From NCBI RefSeq assembly GCF_016056295.1, contig NZ_JAECZB010000071.1, positions 1 to 42,020 of the forward strand: 42,020 bases of DNA. The letters run 5' to 3'. Within the stretch, counting starts at the first letter, position 1. The number at the start of each line of letters is the position of its first letter. The notes beneath the pieces were generated by a model that made no database searches, was not told where the DNA came from, and saw only the letters and a program-made list of their open reading frames with translations. Made by a program: the position numbers and the translations under genes. Source of the DNA: Atlanticothrix silvestris CENA357. Its GTDB lineage: Bacteria > Cyanobacteriota > Cyanobacteriia > Cyanobacteriales > Nostocaceae. Below, piece after piece: positions 1 through 8,529 of this stretch.

Positions 1-387
1 CCGTTCCCCCTGCCCCCTGCCTCTTATCAACTACCCCTTATCTTTATAGCGATCGTTAAAAACAAGAGTGCAAAATATCACTAAAGTTTAATTTGGCTGT
101 TACTAAGATCGTAGTCAGCCAAAACTAAACGGCATGAACAACAATATAATATCTGCCCCTAGAAGCGGGATGGCTGCCAATAAAACCTTTGTAAGCACCT
201 TCTACCGAAGTTACTTCACATTATGTTTCTACAGAAGGCAGGGTGATTGAAGTTAGAGACCCTTGCTGTAATAAGAAGCGTTTAGGGGTAATTACTTTAC
301 ACTACCTCGTTAGGCTGAGGGATTGTATGAATAAATTTATTAACTATTGTTAGTAAATCTCCATATAACTGGATTTCACGCAAAGCT
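1..387. other. Intergenic region before the fasciclin gene
   Basis: No gene is supported here. The first 25 bases are a C-rich tract of the CCCCTGCC kind common between genes in Nostoc-like genomes. The rest is AT-rich and presumably carries the promoter of the fasciclin-domain gene that starts at 388. I could not identify -35/-10 boxes with confidence. An antisense frame at 297-578 runs into that gene and looks like its shadow. Confidence 0.5.
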
Positions 388-1074
388 ATGAACACGAGTA
401 AAAGTAAACAAAAAGCATTGTGCAATCTTATTACTGTGGGTAGTCTAGTTGCCCTATCCGCCTGTGCCCAACCTGTCACGCAAACTCCCACAGCAACGAT
501 TTCTCCTGTTGCGCCAACTCCTGTAACCACCACTTCTCCGGTCACGGAAACTCCCAATGGTACAACTGCCAACCGCAATTTTGCAGAACTCGCACAGTCA
601 GCAGCTAGCCAAGGACAGTTTAAAACTTTAACACAGGCAGTGCAAGCCGCAGGGTTAAATGAACAGTTGACTACATCAGGCCCTTACACAGTCTTTGCAC
701 CCACTGATGCCGCTTTCGCTGCTCTACCAGCAGGTACTTTAGATAATCTTTTAAAATCAGAAAACAAACAACAATTAGTGAGGCTGCTTGCTTACCACGT
801 TGTACCTGGGCAAGTTACCTCCAGCCAAATAACATCTGGACAAGTCAAAACAGTTGAAGGGACTCCCGTTACAATCAAGGTTGAGGATACGGGGAAGACA
901 ATCACTGTCAACGGTGCTAGAGTGACTCAAGCAGATATCCCAGCCAGCAATGGTATTGTTCATATAGTTGACAAGGTAATTCTGCCGCCTAATTTTCCAG
1001 CCAGTTTTAATACAACACCAACGCCAGCAACAACACCACCAACAACGCCAACGCCAACACTAACGCCACGTTAA
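388..1074 (+). CDS. Fasciclin (FAS1) domain lipoprotein
   Basis: 228-residue exported protein. An N-terminal hydrophobic segment ends in the lipobox L-S-A-C, with Cys26 as the probable lipid-attachment site, so it should be membrane-anchored. A Thr/Pro-rich linker (about 27-60) leads to one FAS1 domain (about 62-200). The domain has both family hallmarks: the H1 box near GPYTVFAPTDAAFAALP with a following YHVVPG, and the H2 box near NGIVHIVDKVILPP. The C-terminal 25 residues are again Thr/Pro-rich, encoded by an ACGCCAACA-like run. FAS1 domains act in adhesion and surface interactions; the specific role here is unknown. The ATG start is chosen because it gives the complete signal sequence. 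Family call is secure. Confidence 0.93.
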   Translation: MNTSKSKQKALCNLITVGSLVALSACAQPVTQTPTATISPVAPTPVTTTSPVTETPNGTTANRNFAELAQSAASQGQFKTLTQAVQAAGLNEQLTTSGPYTVFAPTDAAFAALPAGTLDNLLKSENKQQLVRLLAYHVVPGQVTSSQITSGQVKTVEGTPVTIKVEDTGKTITVNGARVTQADIPASNGIVHIVDKVILPPNFPASFNTTPTPATTPPTTPTPTLTPR

Positions 1075-1865
1075 GATTGGTAACGGGCATGAGGTATTAG
1101 TTATTTTCTGCTAATCTTCCTCTACTCTTCATCCCACTCAATACGGTTCGCTTAACCTGCACAATCTTCAAGATCCCCCTTGGCCACATTAAAAACGTGG
1201 CTAAGGGGGATCAAGTTTTATTGAACCGTATGCCCTACATTCCGCCCTTGGAACTGGCACATAGGATATTTTTGACGCAGTAATTAAATGGTACGTTTAT
1301 CGTGGCTTAAATTCAGAGTCAATAATTGCCTTAAAAATTAAGGCTTTGAAAGTCTCAACTCAAGTCTTTTAAATTCAGCGTTTATTGTAAAAATGCTCGA
1401 ACACTCTGAAATTAATCTTTGGTTGATAGCGAAAATCTGTTAAAAATAGCTCAAAATTCAGCTTTTTAGTTATTTTTGATCAACTATAGTTATTAGTAAT
1501 AATTGGTGAAAAAAAACATCGAAACTAATTCGGAATCAAGATGTTCACTGTTGTAGCTCTATATATTCTTAGTAACGTGAATTTTAAATCTGAGAAAATG
1601 CCAATACAGTACATCCAAAATTCATGAAATTAGATTTTAATTTACATCACCCAATAGGGTGAATCTATGGGACGAAGAAAGAATGCATCAATTAATGGTA
1701 GGGTATGCTTATAGTCCAAAATTGAACAAAAACTTCATTTTTCGCTAGTTTTTTATTCTAGAAAATATATATCAAACCTTTGACGGAGCCTTGATCATAG
1801 ATAGTCGGTTATGGTTTAAGTAAGTCGCAGAGGAAAATAGTTAGTTTTTTAACAGGAGAAATCGG
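1075..1865. other. Long intergenic region, AT-rich, with a nested palindrome
   Basis: 791 bases without a supported gene. The left part contains the nested inverted-repeat element at 1141-1231. The rest is AT-rich with many stops in all frames and presumably holds the promoter of the gene at 1866. A ribosome-binding site AGGAG lies just before that gene's GTG start. I see no RNA gene. Confidence 0.5.
1141..1231. repeat. Nested inverted-repeat element (MITE-like)
   Basis: The outer arms ATACGGTTC (1141-1149) and GAACCGTAT (1223-1231) are exact inverted copies. Inside lies a second, stronger palindrome: GATCCCCCTTGGCCAC (1172-1187) pairs with GTGGCTAAGGGGGATC (1197-1212) at 15 of 16 positions around a 9-base loop. 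The two layers suggest a small palindromic mobile repeat rather than a simple terminator, although it lies about 65 bases after the fasciclin gene and could also end its transcript. Confidence 0.6.
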
Positions 1866-2657
1866 GTGCTTAACAACATTTCTAAATTCTTTCCCCCGCG
1901 TCGGTTGCAAATTCCCTTCCTTAGCTTAAGCTTACTTCTCGCCGTTGGTGTTGTAGGTGAGCAGACAAAACCGGTTCTGAGTAATCAAGTAGACCCAGAA
2001 ACAGAACCTACATCAATAGCATTATCTGAAGATTTTTCAATATCGACTGATGCGAGTCGTCAGAGTATTTCTAGTCCTTCTCTTTTGTCACGCCTGAGAG
2101 AAGTTCGAGAGCAAAGAAGTCAACTTGTCTATTCTCAACAACTTTCTGAGCTAGCCTCCTCTGCCACTTTGCCAAAGAAGAACAACAAAACAGCACCTAC
2201 AACAACAGTGGAGAGTATCGAGACTCAAAAAGCTGCAAAAGATGCAAGAGTGATGCCAAGAGCGAATTTTCCCACAAAAGATGGAATTTATCTCTATGGC
2301 CAATCACCGGAACCAAACCAGCTTGGTCAAGGGTATGTTCTATTTCAGAAGCAGCAAAACAAAGTAATAGGTGCTTTATATATGCCTAACTCCGAGTTTA
2401 GTTGCTTTCAGGGCACACTTGAACGCTCAGGAGAGTTGGCAATGACAGTTAATAGCTTTCCAGACGAGGGTGGTTTGACTCAGGTAGCTACATCCAATGG
2501 TATACCTAGGATTAATGAAGATGAGCCAATTACTTATGCTTACTCGGTAGCACTACAAGACTATCACCCATTAAAGTCGATTAGTGTTAATGATCGACGC
2601 ATGTTAAAGATGTGTAATCAATCTTCCACAGGTATCTACACAAAACTAGTTAAATAA
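1866..2657 (+). CDS. Exported protein of unknown function
   Basis: 263 residues; I do not recognise a named domain. The N-terminus is basic (about 1-14, with PPRR) followed by a hydrophobic stretch (about 15-32), so it is probably exported or membrane-anchored. Residues 35-135 are polar and low in structure (Ser/Thr/Gln/Glu-rich). Residues 136-263 look like a folded domain with DGIYLYGQSPEPNQLGQGYVLF-type beta-rich sequence and two cysteines. It resembles conserved hypothetical proteins of filamentous cyanobacteria. The GTG start is supported by AGGAG eight bases upstream; no ATG lies nearby in frame. A strong palindromic terminator follows at 2675. Confidence 0.75.
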   Translation: MLNNISKFFPPRRLQIPFLSLSLLLAVGVVGEQTKPVLSNQVDPETEPTSIALSEDFSISTDASRQSISSPSLLSRLREVREQRSQLVYSQQLSELASSATLPKKNNKTAPTTTVESIETQKAAKDARVMPRANFPTKDGIYLYGQSPEPNQLGQGYVLFQKQQNKVIGALYMPNSEFSCFQGTLERSGELAMTVNSFPDEGGLTQVATSNGIPRINEDEPITYAYSVALQDYHPLKSISVNDRRMLKMCNQSSTGIYTKLVK

Positions 2658-2674
2658 TGACAAATTCAAAGTCT

Positions 2675-2720
2675 TGATGAACAATGAATTTTGAGTGTTT
2701 TTAAAATTCATTGTTCATCA
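2675..2720. terminator. Perfect 18-bp inverted repeat, likely bidirectional terminator
   Basis: TGATGAACAATGAATTTT (2675-2692) and AAAATTCATTGTTCATCA (2703-2720) are perfect inverted copies with a 10-base loop rich in T. It lies between the convergent gene ending at 2657 and cobO, which ends at 2755, so it can serve both strands. The stem is AT-rich with no long T-run outside it, so it may instead be a small palindromic repeat. Confidence 0.6.
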
Positions 2721-2754
2721 ATATTTAGTTTTCAGTAGCAACTAATAACTCAAA

Positions 2755-3444
2755 TCAATACTCAATTCCTGGTTGCGCCTTAACGCCCTGATCGCGGAAG
2801 GGATGCTTGATAAGAGTCATTTCGGTTACTAAGTCAGCTCGCTCGATTAAAGCGGCTGGTGCGCCCCTACCTGTAAGAATAACGTGTTTATGAGGGGGCT
2901 TTTGCGCTAGTCCCGCTAAAACTTCATCTATTTGTAAATAACCCATTTTGAAAGCAATATTGATTTCATCTAGTAGCACTACATGAAAGTCGGGGTTGAG
3001 GATGTATTCTAAAGATTTTTCCCAAGCGGCGCTAGCTTTATCGAGATCGCGATCGCGGTCTTGAGTTTCCCAGGTAAAGCCTTCGCCCATTGCGTGAAAC
3101 TCTAACTGGTCTTCCCAATGACTGAAAATCTCTTTCTCCGCAGGTTCCCAGCCTCCTTTAATGAATTGGACGATCGCCACTCTATAGCCATGACCTAGCG
3201 ATCGCAACACCATACCCAAGGCCGCAGTAGTTTTACCTTTACCGTTGCCAGTATTTACAATAATTAATCCTTTCTCTGGGACAGCTTGTGCTATGCGCCG
3301 ATCTTGCACCTCTTTACGACGCTGCATTTTCTGGCGGTACTGCTCATGAGTTAACTCAGGTAGATTTGAGGACATTACTTCGTCAATCAAGCGCTCAATT
3401 TCTCTATCTGAGTTTAACTCTTCTGGTGTATCGCTTTTCATCAA
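2755..3444 (-). CDS. cobO: Cob(I)yrinic acid a,c-diamide adenosyltransferase
   Basis: 229-residue CobO/BtuR-type corrinoid adenosyltransferase. It transfers the adenosyl group of ATP to cob(I)alamin precursors, forming the Co-C bond of adenosylcobamides, in the cytoplasm. The ATP-binding P-loop GNGKGKTT is at residues 66-73, followed by the family sequence LGMVLRSLGHGYRVAIVQFIKG. The Walker-B-like stretch VVLLDEINIAFKMGYL is present, as is HVILTGRGAP near the C-terminus. The length is slightly above the usual 200 because of an N-terminal helical extension. It stands alone here, with no other cob genes and no cobalamin riboswitch that I could see upstream. Confidence 0.95.
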   Translation of the reverse strand: MMKSDTPEELNSDREIERLIDEVMSSNLPELTHEQYRQKMQRRKEVQDRRIAQAVPEKGLIIVNTGNGKGKTTAALGMVLRSLGHGYRVAIVQFIKGGWEPAEKEIFSHWEDQLEFHAMGEGFTWETQDRDRDLDKASAAWEKSLEYILNPDFHVVLLDEINIAFKMGYLQIDEVLAGLAQKPPHKHVILTGRGAPAALIERADLVTEMTLIKHPFRDQGVKAQPGIEY

Positions 3445-4023
3445 CCTTGCCTGAAAATAACTGCTGCAATTAATAAAATTCCCTGATTTTACGTAAATGA
3501 GGTGATCTAAAAGTTTGGTTCAAGTTACACTGCACAGTAATTGATATCAGAAATATGCAAAAATATCAGACACAAAAACTCAACTGCAAGTCATAAGATA
3601 ATAGCTTTATTAAAGCATCTGCCCATAAAAATTTTGTCGTTGAATTTACTGCTTAAATGAAAAATATCAATCTGAAGATTTTATATATTGCTTAAAATTA
3701 TTAAAGTTAATTGACATAATTTTAAAATTGCCAAACATTATTGGAACAAGTGATTTTTGTTTGTTTTGGACAAAGTACTTACGACTCTGACTGACAATTA
3801 ATGCAAGAATTTGCTAAAAGCTAGTTAACATTGACCAAGTAAATTAGGATATAAATTAACCATAAAAACCTGATAACAAGAGACTTTCAAGCCTGTTCCC
3901 TATTCCCCTTCGGATTCGCCAGTCACCTGCGGAGGGAAACCCTCCCGCAGTGCTGGACTCACCTGTTCCCTGTTCCCTGCTATAACATTAGATTCGGCGT
4001 GTTTACTGTTCGGGAGTCTAAAA
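3445..4023. other. Divergent intergenic region between cobO and the DHS-like gene
   Basis: 579 bases, AT-rich for most of its length, presumably with promoters for cobO (leftward) and the gene at 4024 (rightward). It carries the GC-rich palindrome at 3919-3955. GGGAG, eight bases before the ATG at 4024, is a good ribosome-binding site. I found no B12-box-like riboswitch conservation next to cobO. Confidence 0.5.
3919..3955. repeat. GC-rich palindromic repeat flanked by direct repeats
   Basis: CTGCGGAGGG (3927-3936) pairs with CCCTCCCGCAG (3940-3950) around AAA, with one bulge. The outer CCAG/CTGG bases extend the stem. It is bordered on both sides by CCTGTTCCCT-type direct repeats (about 3892 and 3961), as if inserted into a run of that repeat. 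This is a common interspersed palindrome type in Nostoc-like genomes. Confidence 0.6.
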
Positions 4024-5199
4024 ATGTCAAAACAGCTGGGTCAAAAAATCGCACCTATACCCATGTCAACTGATATCGGGGTGGTGGATTTGATTGATAA
4101 TTACTTTACTGCTTACAATTCGGCACGGTTACGAGAAATATGCCAATTACTGAGTCGTGATGTGCTAACAGAAGGCGTTACCGTGGGAGTTAGTCTTTCC
4201 GGTGCGATGACACCAGCCGGATTTGGGGTTTCTGCACTTGCACCCTTAATTCGCAATGGTTTTATTGACTGGATGATTAGCACTGGCGCTAATCTTTACC
4301 ACGATATGCATTATGGCTTGGGTTTTGAATTGTTTGCTGGTAATCCGTTTTTGGATGATGTGAAACTGCGTCAACAAGGCACTATCCGGATTTATGACAT
4401 TATCTTTGGGTACGATGTACTGCTAGAAACTGATGCTTTCATCCGTAAAATTCTGCAAGCAGAACCGTTTCAAAAGCGTATGGGAACCGCTGAATTTCAT
4501 TATTTACTCGGTAAGTATGTCCGGCAAGTAGAAAAGCAATTAGGAGTACAGAATTCTTGTTTGCTAGCTACAGCTTATGAATGTGGCGTACCTATTTATA
4601 CTTCTTCTCCCGGAGATAGTTCCATTGGGATGAATGTGGCGGCTTTGGCCTTGGAAGGTTCACAGTTAATTTTAGATCCTTCAATTGATGTAAATGAGAC
4701 AGCAGCGATCGCCTATTCGGCGCGAGAATCAGCAGGTAAAAGCGCTGCGGTAATTCTGGGTGGTGGTAGCCCAAAAAACTTTTTATTACAAACCCAACCG
4801 CAAATTCACGAAGTTTTAGGACTAGAAGAACGGGGACACGATTACTTTGTCCAGTTTACCGATGCTCGTCCAGATACAGGCGGTTTGTCCGGAGCGACCC
4901 CCTCGGAAGCCGTTAGCTGGGGTAAAATTGACCCAGAAGAGTTACCCAGCACAATTGTTTGTTATACCGATAGCACGATCGCTCTACCCTTGGTGACAGC
5001 ATACGTTATGAACCAGTGCCAGCCTCGGACTTTGAAGCGATTGTATGATCGACGAGAAGCAATGTTCGACAAACTACAAAAAGACTATCTGGCGGCCAAA
5101 ACCCAACCATCAGATCAAGTTCCTGCGACTGTAGCTGATACTGCATCACAACAAACGGCTACTTACCCTTGCGGTAGGCTGATTCCTAACACTCTTTAA
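4024..5199 (+). CDS. Deoxyhypusine synthase family protein (probable polyamine enzyme)
   Basis: 391 residues, the full length of the family. Family signatures are [12 protein letters not shown] (about 197-208), [15 protein letters not shown] (about 242-256) and EAVSWGKI (295-302). The last contains Lys301, equivalent to the lysine that carries the aminobutyl intermediate in eukaryotic deoxyhypusine synthase. The NAD-binding sequence is therefore intact. Bacteria lack eIF5A, so the acceptor cannot be that protein. Bacterial relatives are thought to use spermidine to make other polyamines such as homospermidine; that function is inferred here. The last 40 residues are a polar tail. The start has GGGAG eight bases upstream. 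The neighbours give no further hint. Confidence 0.88.
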   Translation: MSKQLGQKIAPIPMSTDIGVVDLIDNYFTAYNSARLREICQLLSRDVLTEGVTVGVSLSGAMTPAGFGVSALAPLIRNGFIDWMISTGANLYHDMHYGLGFELFAGNPFLDDVKLRQQGTIRIYDIIFGYDVLLETDAFIRKILQAEPFQKRMGTAEFHYLLGKYVRQVEKQLGVQNSCLLATAYECGVPIYTSSPGDSSIGMNVAALALEGSQLILDPSIDVNETAAIAYSARESAGKSAAVILGGGSPKNFLLQTQPQIHEVLGLEERGHDYFVQFTDARPDTGGLSGATPSEAVSWGKIDPEELPSTIVCYTDSTIALPLVTAYVMNQCQPRTLKRLYDRREAMFDKLQKDYLAAKTQPSDQVPATVADTASQQTATYPCGRLIPNTL

Positions 5200-5203
5200 A
5201 AAC

Positions 5204-5242
5204 AGTAGGGAGTTGGGATTTTATTTTTTCCTGCTCCCTGCT
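5204..5242. terminator. Candidate terminator between convergent genes
   Basis: AGTAGGGAG (5204-5212) pairs with CTCCCTGCT (5234-5242) at 8 of 9 positions, with a T-rich loop. It lies between the converging DHS-like gene and the PAS/GAF gene. The loop of 21 bases is long, so the call is tentative. Confidence 0.35.
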
Positions 5243-5279
5243 CCCACAACGATAAGGTATTTTTTTATTTGGTAATCTT

Positions 5280-6971
5280 TCACGGAGTGATGTTACGAAA
5301 AATGCCGCAAGTAGAAACTGGCTTGCCATCAACGAATTTACAGTTTATATTTCCTTCTAGAAATATTGTTTGACCATTTTTAGCAATAAATGCAGTTAGA
5401 ACTTGTTTGAGTTGCTCTCCTGACATCAAGCGATAAAACATTTGCCGACAGTGTTCTTGAAAATCAGGATGTATGATGTCAAAGACATTCATATTAGCAG
5501 CTTCAGCTTCACTATATCCTAGGGTCGTTTGCCATGTATGATTAACATATAAAAACTGCCCATAAACATTAACTGATTGAATCAAATCGTTAGTATTTTC
5601 AAATAAATCTCGATATCGTTGTTCGCTTTCTCTAAGAGCTTCTTCTGCTTGTTTTCGCTTGAGAAAGTGAGCAATTTGACTGCCGATAGAAACCATCATT
5701 TGTAGCAAGTCTACATCTTTTGGCTGCACATCTCGATTCAAAAAAGTCATTACTCCTAATATCTCATCATTATCTAAAACAGGAAAACCAAAGGCTGCGT
5801 GTAATCCTGCATCAGCACCAGATTGCGATCGCCTAATATCGTCGTCATCTAAGATATCTCTCATCCATACAGGAGAACGTTTTGACCAAATTTGACCAGG
5901 TAAACCAACACCAGGTGTATATGTAGTTTGCCAAGTAATTGCCTTAAATTTTCGCACAGAAACAACTCGACTCGACCAAATTTCTACGCATCTTAAAACT
6001 GTATTGACACTATTTTTATGTACATTTGTACTTAAATATTGATTTGGAGTCCAAAGTTCACCTACATCCCATTCTAGGCTTTGACAAATTGACTCTAAAA
6101 TCTGCGGAATTGCCTGCTTGGCATTTTGGGATTCTGATAAAATTTGAGTGATAGCAGACTGGGCAATGTGACGCTGTTCGCGGCGCTGTCGAGCAGTAAT
6201 ATCCCGACCGATATAAATAATATCTTCTAACTCTCCGATTTGGTTGTGAATAAATGAACAAGAAAAAGCAACTAATATTTTTTCTTCAGTCTTTTTTCTA
6301 CAAACTACTTCTATATACTGAGACTGCTGCGATAATTGAGTATCTTGATAAATTATTTGTGAACTTAAATTATGATCATTAAATATTAAAGAAATAGGTT
6401 GATTAATTAATTCTTTTTCAGTAAATTGAAATAATTCTTGAGCAGCAAGATTAACTTTTTTAATTTTTCCAGAATTACTTGTTATCAATAAGGCATCTGC
6501 CATTGAAGTGATAACTTTATTCATATAATTCTTGTGCGCCATTAAGGCACTTGATAGCAAATTAGCTTCGTTAAAGCTTTGTACTAACTTCTGCTTTAAC
6601 TGCATTCTGTTGCTAACATCCTCAATTAAAAGAATTAATCTGCTTTGAGATTGCTGTTCCTGTTGTTCAGCAGTAATATATATATCTATATATATATTTA
6701 ATTTATTTTCCCGATACCTTGCAACATTTTCTAATACAAATACTTCTTGATTCCTTTGAAGAAGATAGATTAGGGTATTTTCTAAATCTATGAATTCAGG
6801 AAAACTTAACCGTATATCTTTTCCTAGCATCACCTCCTCTGGACGTTCAGCAAACCGTTGTACTTGCTCAGATTTATCTTGAATGCAAAAATTACGATCT
6901 AGCTCCAATCGTTCAAATTTGCATGGAAACGAAGATTTGCTAAAAATCCGCTTTAATAACTGGTACTTCAT
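5280..6971 (-). CDS. PAS/GAF sensor protein lacking an output domain
   Basis: 563 residues from the ATG at 6971; the frame also opens 14 codons earlier at a TTG (7013) with no better ribosome-binding site. Order of domains: an N-terminal PAS-like region (about 1-120); a PAS with its PAC tail (about 150-260, ending near GELEDIIYIGRDITARQRRE); a GAF domain (about 275-440, with VGLPGQIWSKRSPVWMRDI and AAFGFPVLDNDEILGVMTFLNR); and a last PAS/PAC (about 455-560, ending FRNITP). PAS and GAF domains sense ligands, redox or light in signalling proteins. No HisKA, ATPase, GGDEF or receiver domain follows. The stop comes directly after the PAC motif, so this is either a stand-alone sensor subunit or a kinase that lost its C-terminus. 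No bilin-binding Cys motif stood out in the GAF. Confidence 0.82.
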   Translation of the reverse strand: MKYQLLKRIFSKSSFPCKFERLELDRNFCIQDKSEQVQRFAERPEEVMLGKDIRLSFPEFIDLENTLIYLLQRNQEVFVLENVARYRENKLNIYIDIYITAEQQEQQSQSRLILLIEDVSNRMQLKQKLVQSFNEANLLSSALMAHKNYMNKVITSMADALLITSNSGKIKKVNLAAQELFQFTEKELINQPISLIFNDHNLSSQIIYQDTQLSQQSQYIEVVCRKKTEEKILVAFSCSFIHNQIGELEDIIYIGRDITARQRREQRHIAQSAITQILSESQNAKQAIPQILESICQSLEWDVGELWTPNQYLSTNVHKNSVNTVLRCVEIWSSRVVSVRKFKAITWQTTYTPGVGLPGQIWSKRSPVWMRDILDDDDIRRSQSGADAGLHAAFGFPVLDNDEILGVMTFLNRDVQPKDVDLLQMMVSIGSQIAHFLKRKQAEEALRESEQRYRDLFENTNDLIQSVNVYGQFLYVNHTWQTTLGYSEAEAANMNVFDIIHPDFQEHCRQMFYRLMSGEQLKQVLTAFIAKNGQTIFLEGNINCKFVDGKPVSTCGIFRNITP

Positions 6972-7293
6972 TGTGAGGTAAGAATAAGCATTGAAGTTAT
7001 CTGAGAAGGACAATCAGAGAAAAATAAGACTTCTAGTTTATAGCCATCAGACTTCATCGTTCTACTGAAAAATCATAATTCAGTCGTCACAACTTACAGA
7101 TCAGCATCATTAATAATTATGTAAGATATTTTTTCAAAATTTTGTTCAAAATACAACCGCACCAAAGCATATATTTATATTATTATATTTATATTATTAC
7201 TAATATTTAATTTTATTTCTAAAGCTCATCTTCATTCAGGATTGTACTATTTATTTTAATTAGCTCTGGTACTCCTTAATTAGAGAGTAATAA
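6972..7293. other. AT-rich intergenic region
   Basis: Very AT-rich, with repeated TATATTTATATTATTA-like sequence around 7165-7205. No gene is supported. It should contain the promoter of the leftward PAS/GAF gene. Confidence 0.5.
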
Positions 7294-7609
7294 CTAAATA
7301 TTCCCATATATTGGGATTGCTGCTCCACGCGTATCGTTAGCGGCAAAAATGCTAAAAAGCAAACTAATTGTGACAGCGATTGAAGTTTTACCTTCACTTT
7401 GTATCAAATATTTTTCATTAATTGATGCATCTGTAGGAACATTTTCCACGATTCCTGTCAGTGATAGTAGCCTCGAACCATTTTTTGGGGCGTAACTTTT
7501 GTGCCAGTGCTGTCTGTACAACACTTGATGGGTTTTGCTCTGGGTGGTCTTTTAAGTATTCGTTAAGTTGCGTCCACAACTTATCAGAAATATAAAGTGT
7601 CCATTTCAT
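7294..7609 (-). pseudogene. Ribbon-helix-helix antitoxin-like gene broken by a 1-base frameshift
   Basis: The ATG at 7609 opens a frame reading MKWTLYISDKLWTQLNEYL, a typical RHH/CopG-type N-terminus (beta strand then two helices, with PSSVVQTAL), up to LRPK. The frame then runs into unrelated residues and stops at 7418. Removing one A from the A6 run (plus-strand T6 at 7481-7486) continues it as RPKNGSRLLSLTGIVENVP, which matches the usual C-terminal pattern of cyanobacterial RHH antitoxins and stays open to 7294. So the gene carries one extra base. Possibilities are a real pseudogene, polymerase slippage on A6, or a sequencing error. No toxin gene is adjacent. A palindromic operator-like site lies just upstream. 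Confidence 0.72.
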
Positions 7610-7622
7610 GTTTTCAGTTTCT

Positions 7623-7646
7623 GAAGTACAACCCTAGTTGTACCTC
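7623..7646 (-). promoter_or_regulatory. Palindromic operator candidate of the broken RHH gene
   Basis: GAAGTACAAC (7623-7632) and GTTGTACCTC (7637-7646) are inverted at 9 of 10 positions around CCTA; the core GTACAAC/GTTGTAC is perfect. It sits 14-37 bases upstream of the RHH start, where RHH antitoxins usually bind to repress their own operon. Binding is inferred from position and symmetry. Confidence 0.55.
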
Positions 7647-7723
7647 AATTGTGCTTGCTGGAGCGCGATCGCTAATCTCGTGCCGCTTTCTCAACAACAT
7701 AAAATGTCGCTTAACTAGATAAA

Positions 7724-8200
7724 TTATGGTTGAGAACAGTACTTATTTAGTTCATCAACTAATGCATCCGACTCTTTACCAGCAGTTTGAGCTGCTGCTG
7801 TTAGCGCCGTATCAATTTCTGTTCTAGCCTTTTGTAATTTTTCTCTACCAGATGACGAAGCTTCGGCTGTTTTAGCTGTACCAAGAGCTTTAGAAGCCTT
7901 AGCGATCGCTTGACTGAGGTTATCGAAGACCTTTGACAATTGACTTTGTAATTCTTTCAGCTTGGGATCTGTCAAATTCAGTTCTTCTAAAGATTTGGTG
8001 ATAGCTTCCAAATCTTTAGACAGTTGAAAACTTGTGATTACCTGCTGTCCTTTTTTTTGCTCAATCAGAGAATCTCCTGCATCCACCACCTGAATCAGCC
8101 GCTGACACTGGGAAGTTTTATTTTCAATACAGCCAGTCATCAATAAAGCCATACTGAGACTGACAGAACCAATAACAATATATTTACACCACACAGACAT
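7724..8200 (-). CDS. Small lipoprotein of unknown function
   Basis: 158 residues from the ATG at 8200, chosen because GGTGGGG lies just upstream and it gives a clean lipoprotein signal. The open frame extends to 8308 but that would place 36 extra residues before the signal. The hydrophobic segment ends in L-M-T-G-C with Cys24 as the lipidated residue. The mature part is almost wholly helical and charged, with a likely coiled coil (about 55-150, with KLKELQSQLSKVFDNLSQA). Two further cysteines, one near residue 30 and one near the C-terminus, could form a disulfide. It resembles conserved cyanobacterial hypothetical lipoproteins; no function is known to me. Confidence 0.72.
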   Translation of the reverse strand: MSVWCKYIVIGSVSLSMALLMTGCIENKTSQCQRLIQVVDAGDSLIEQKKGQQVITSFQLSKDLEAITKSLEELNLTDPKLKELQSQLSKVFDNLSQAIAKASKALGTAKTAEASSSGREKLQKARTEIDTALTAAAQTAGKESDALVDELNKYCSQP

Positions 8201-8529
8201 TAAGACCCCACCAGTAATAAAACCCAAACAATAGTAGCTAATAATTCCGTTATTTGGTTGTAGAGAAAAGCTTTGAGTGTGGTAAAAATTTAGCCTCTTG
8301 GTAGCCATAATGTATAACAGTTGCCACTTCGCTTAGGACATAAATAATCTTGGAAAAAAGTTAAAAGGTAAAGGATGAAAAAACAAACCCTTTAACCCTT
8401 TCCCTGTCCCCTGCTATAACTTGGATACTCACCTTGGTGAATGTGTCCACGTTGGAACTAATCTTGGTATGCTAAAACGGCTTCATCCTGGCAAAACCAA
8501 GCCGAAAAAGCATTTTAAACATTAGTCCT
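8201..8529. other. Divergent intergenic region upstream of polA
   Basis: 329 bases between the leftward lipoprotein gene and polA. It holds a CCCTTTAACCCTTTCCC-like pyrimidine stretch near 8388. No RNA gene or clear terminator is visible. Confidence 0.45.

Noticed and set aside
3445-3700. Possible cobalamin riboswitch in front of cobO
   Set aside because: No B12-box-like conserved sequence or GC-rich paired structure; the region is plain AT-rich DNA.
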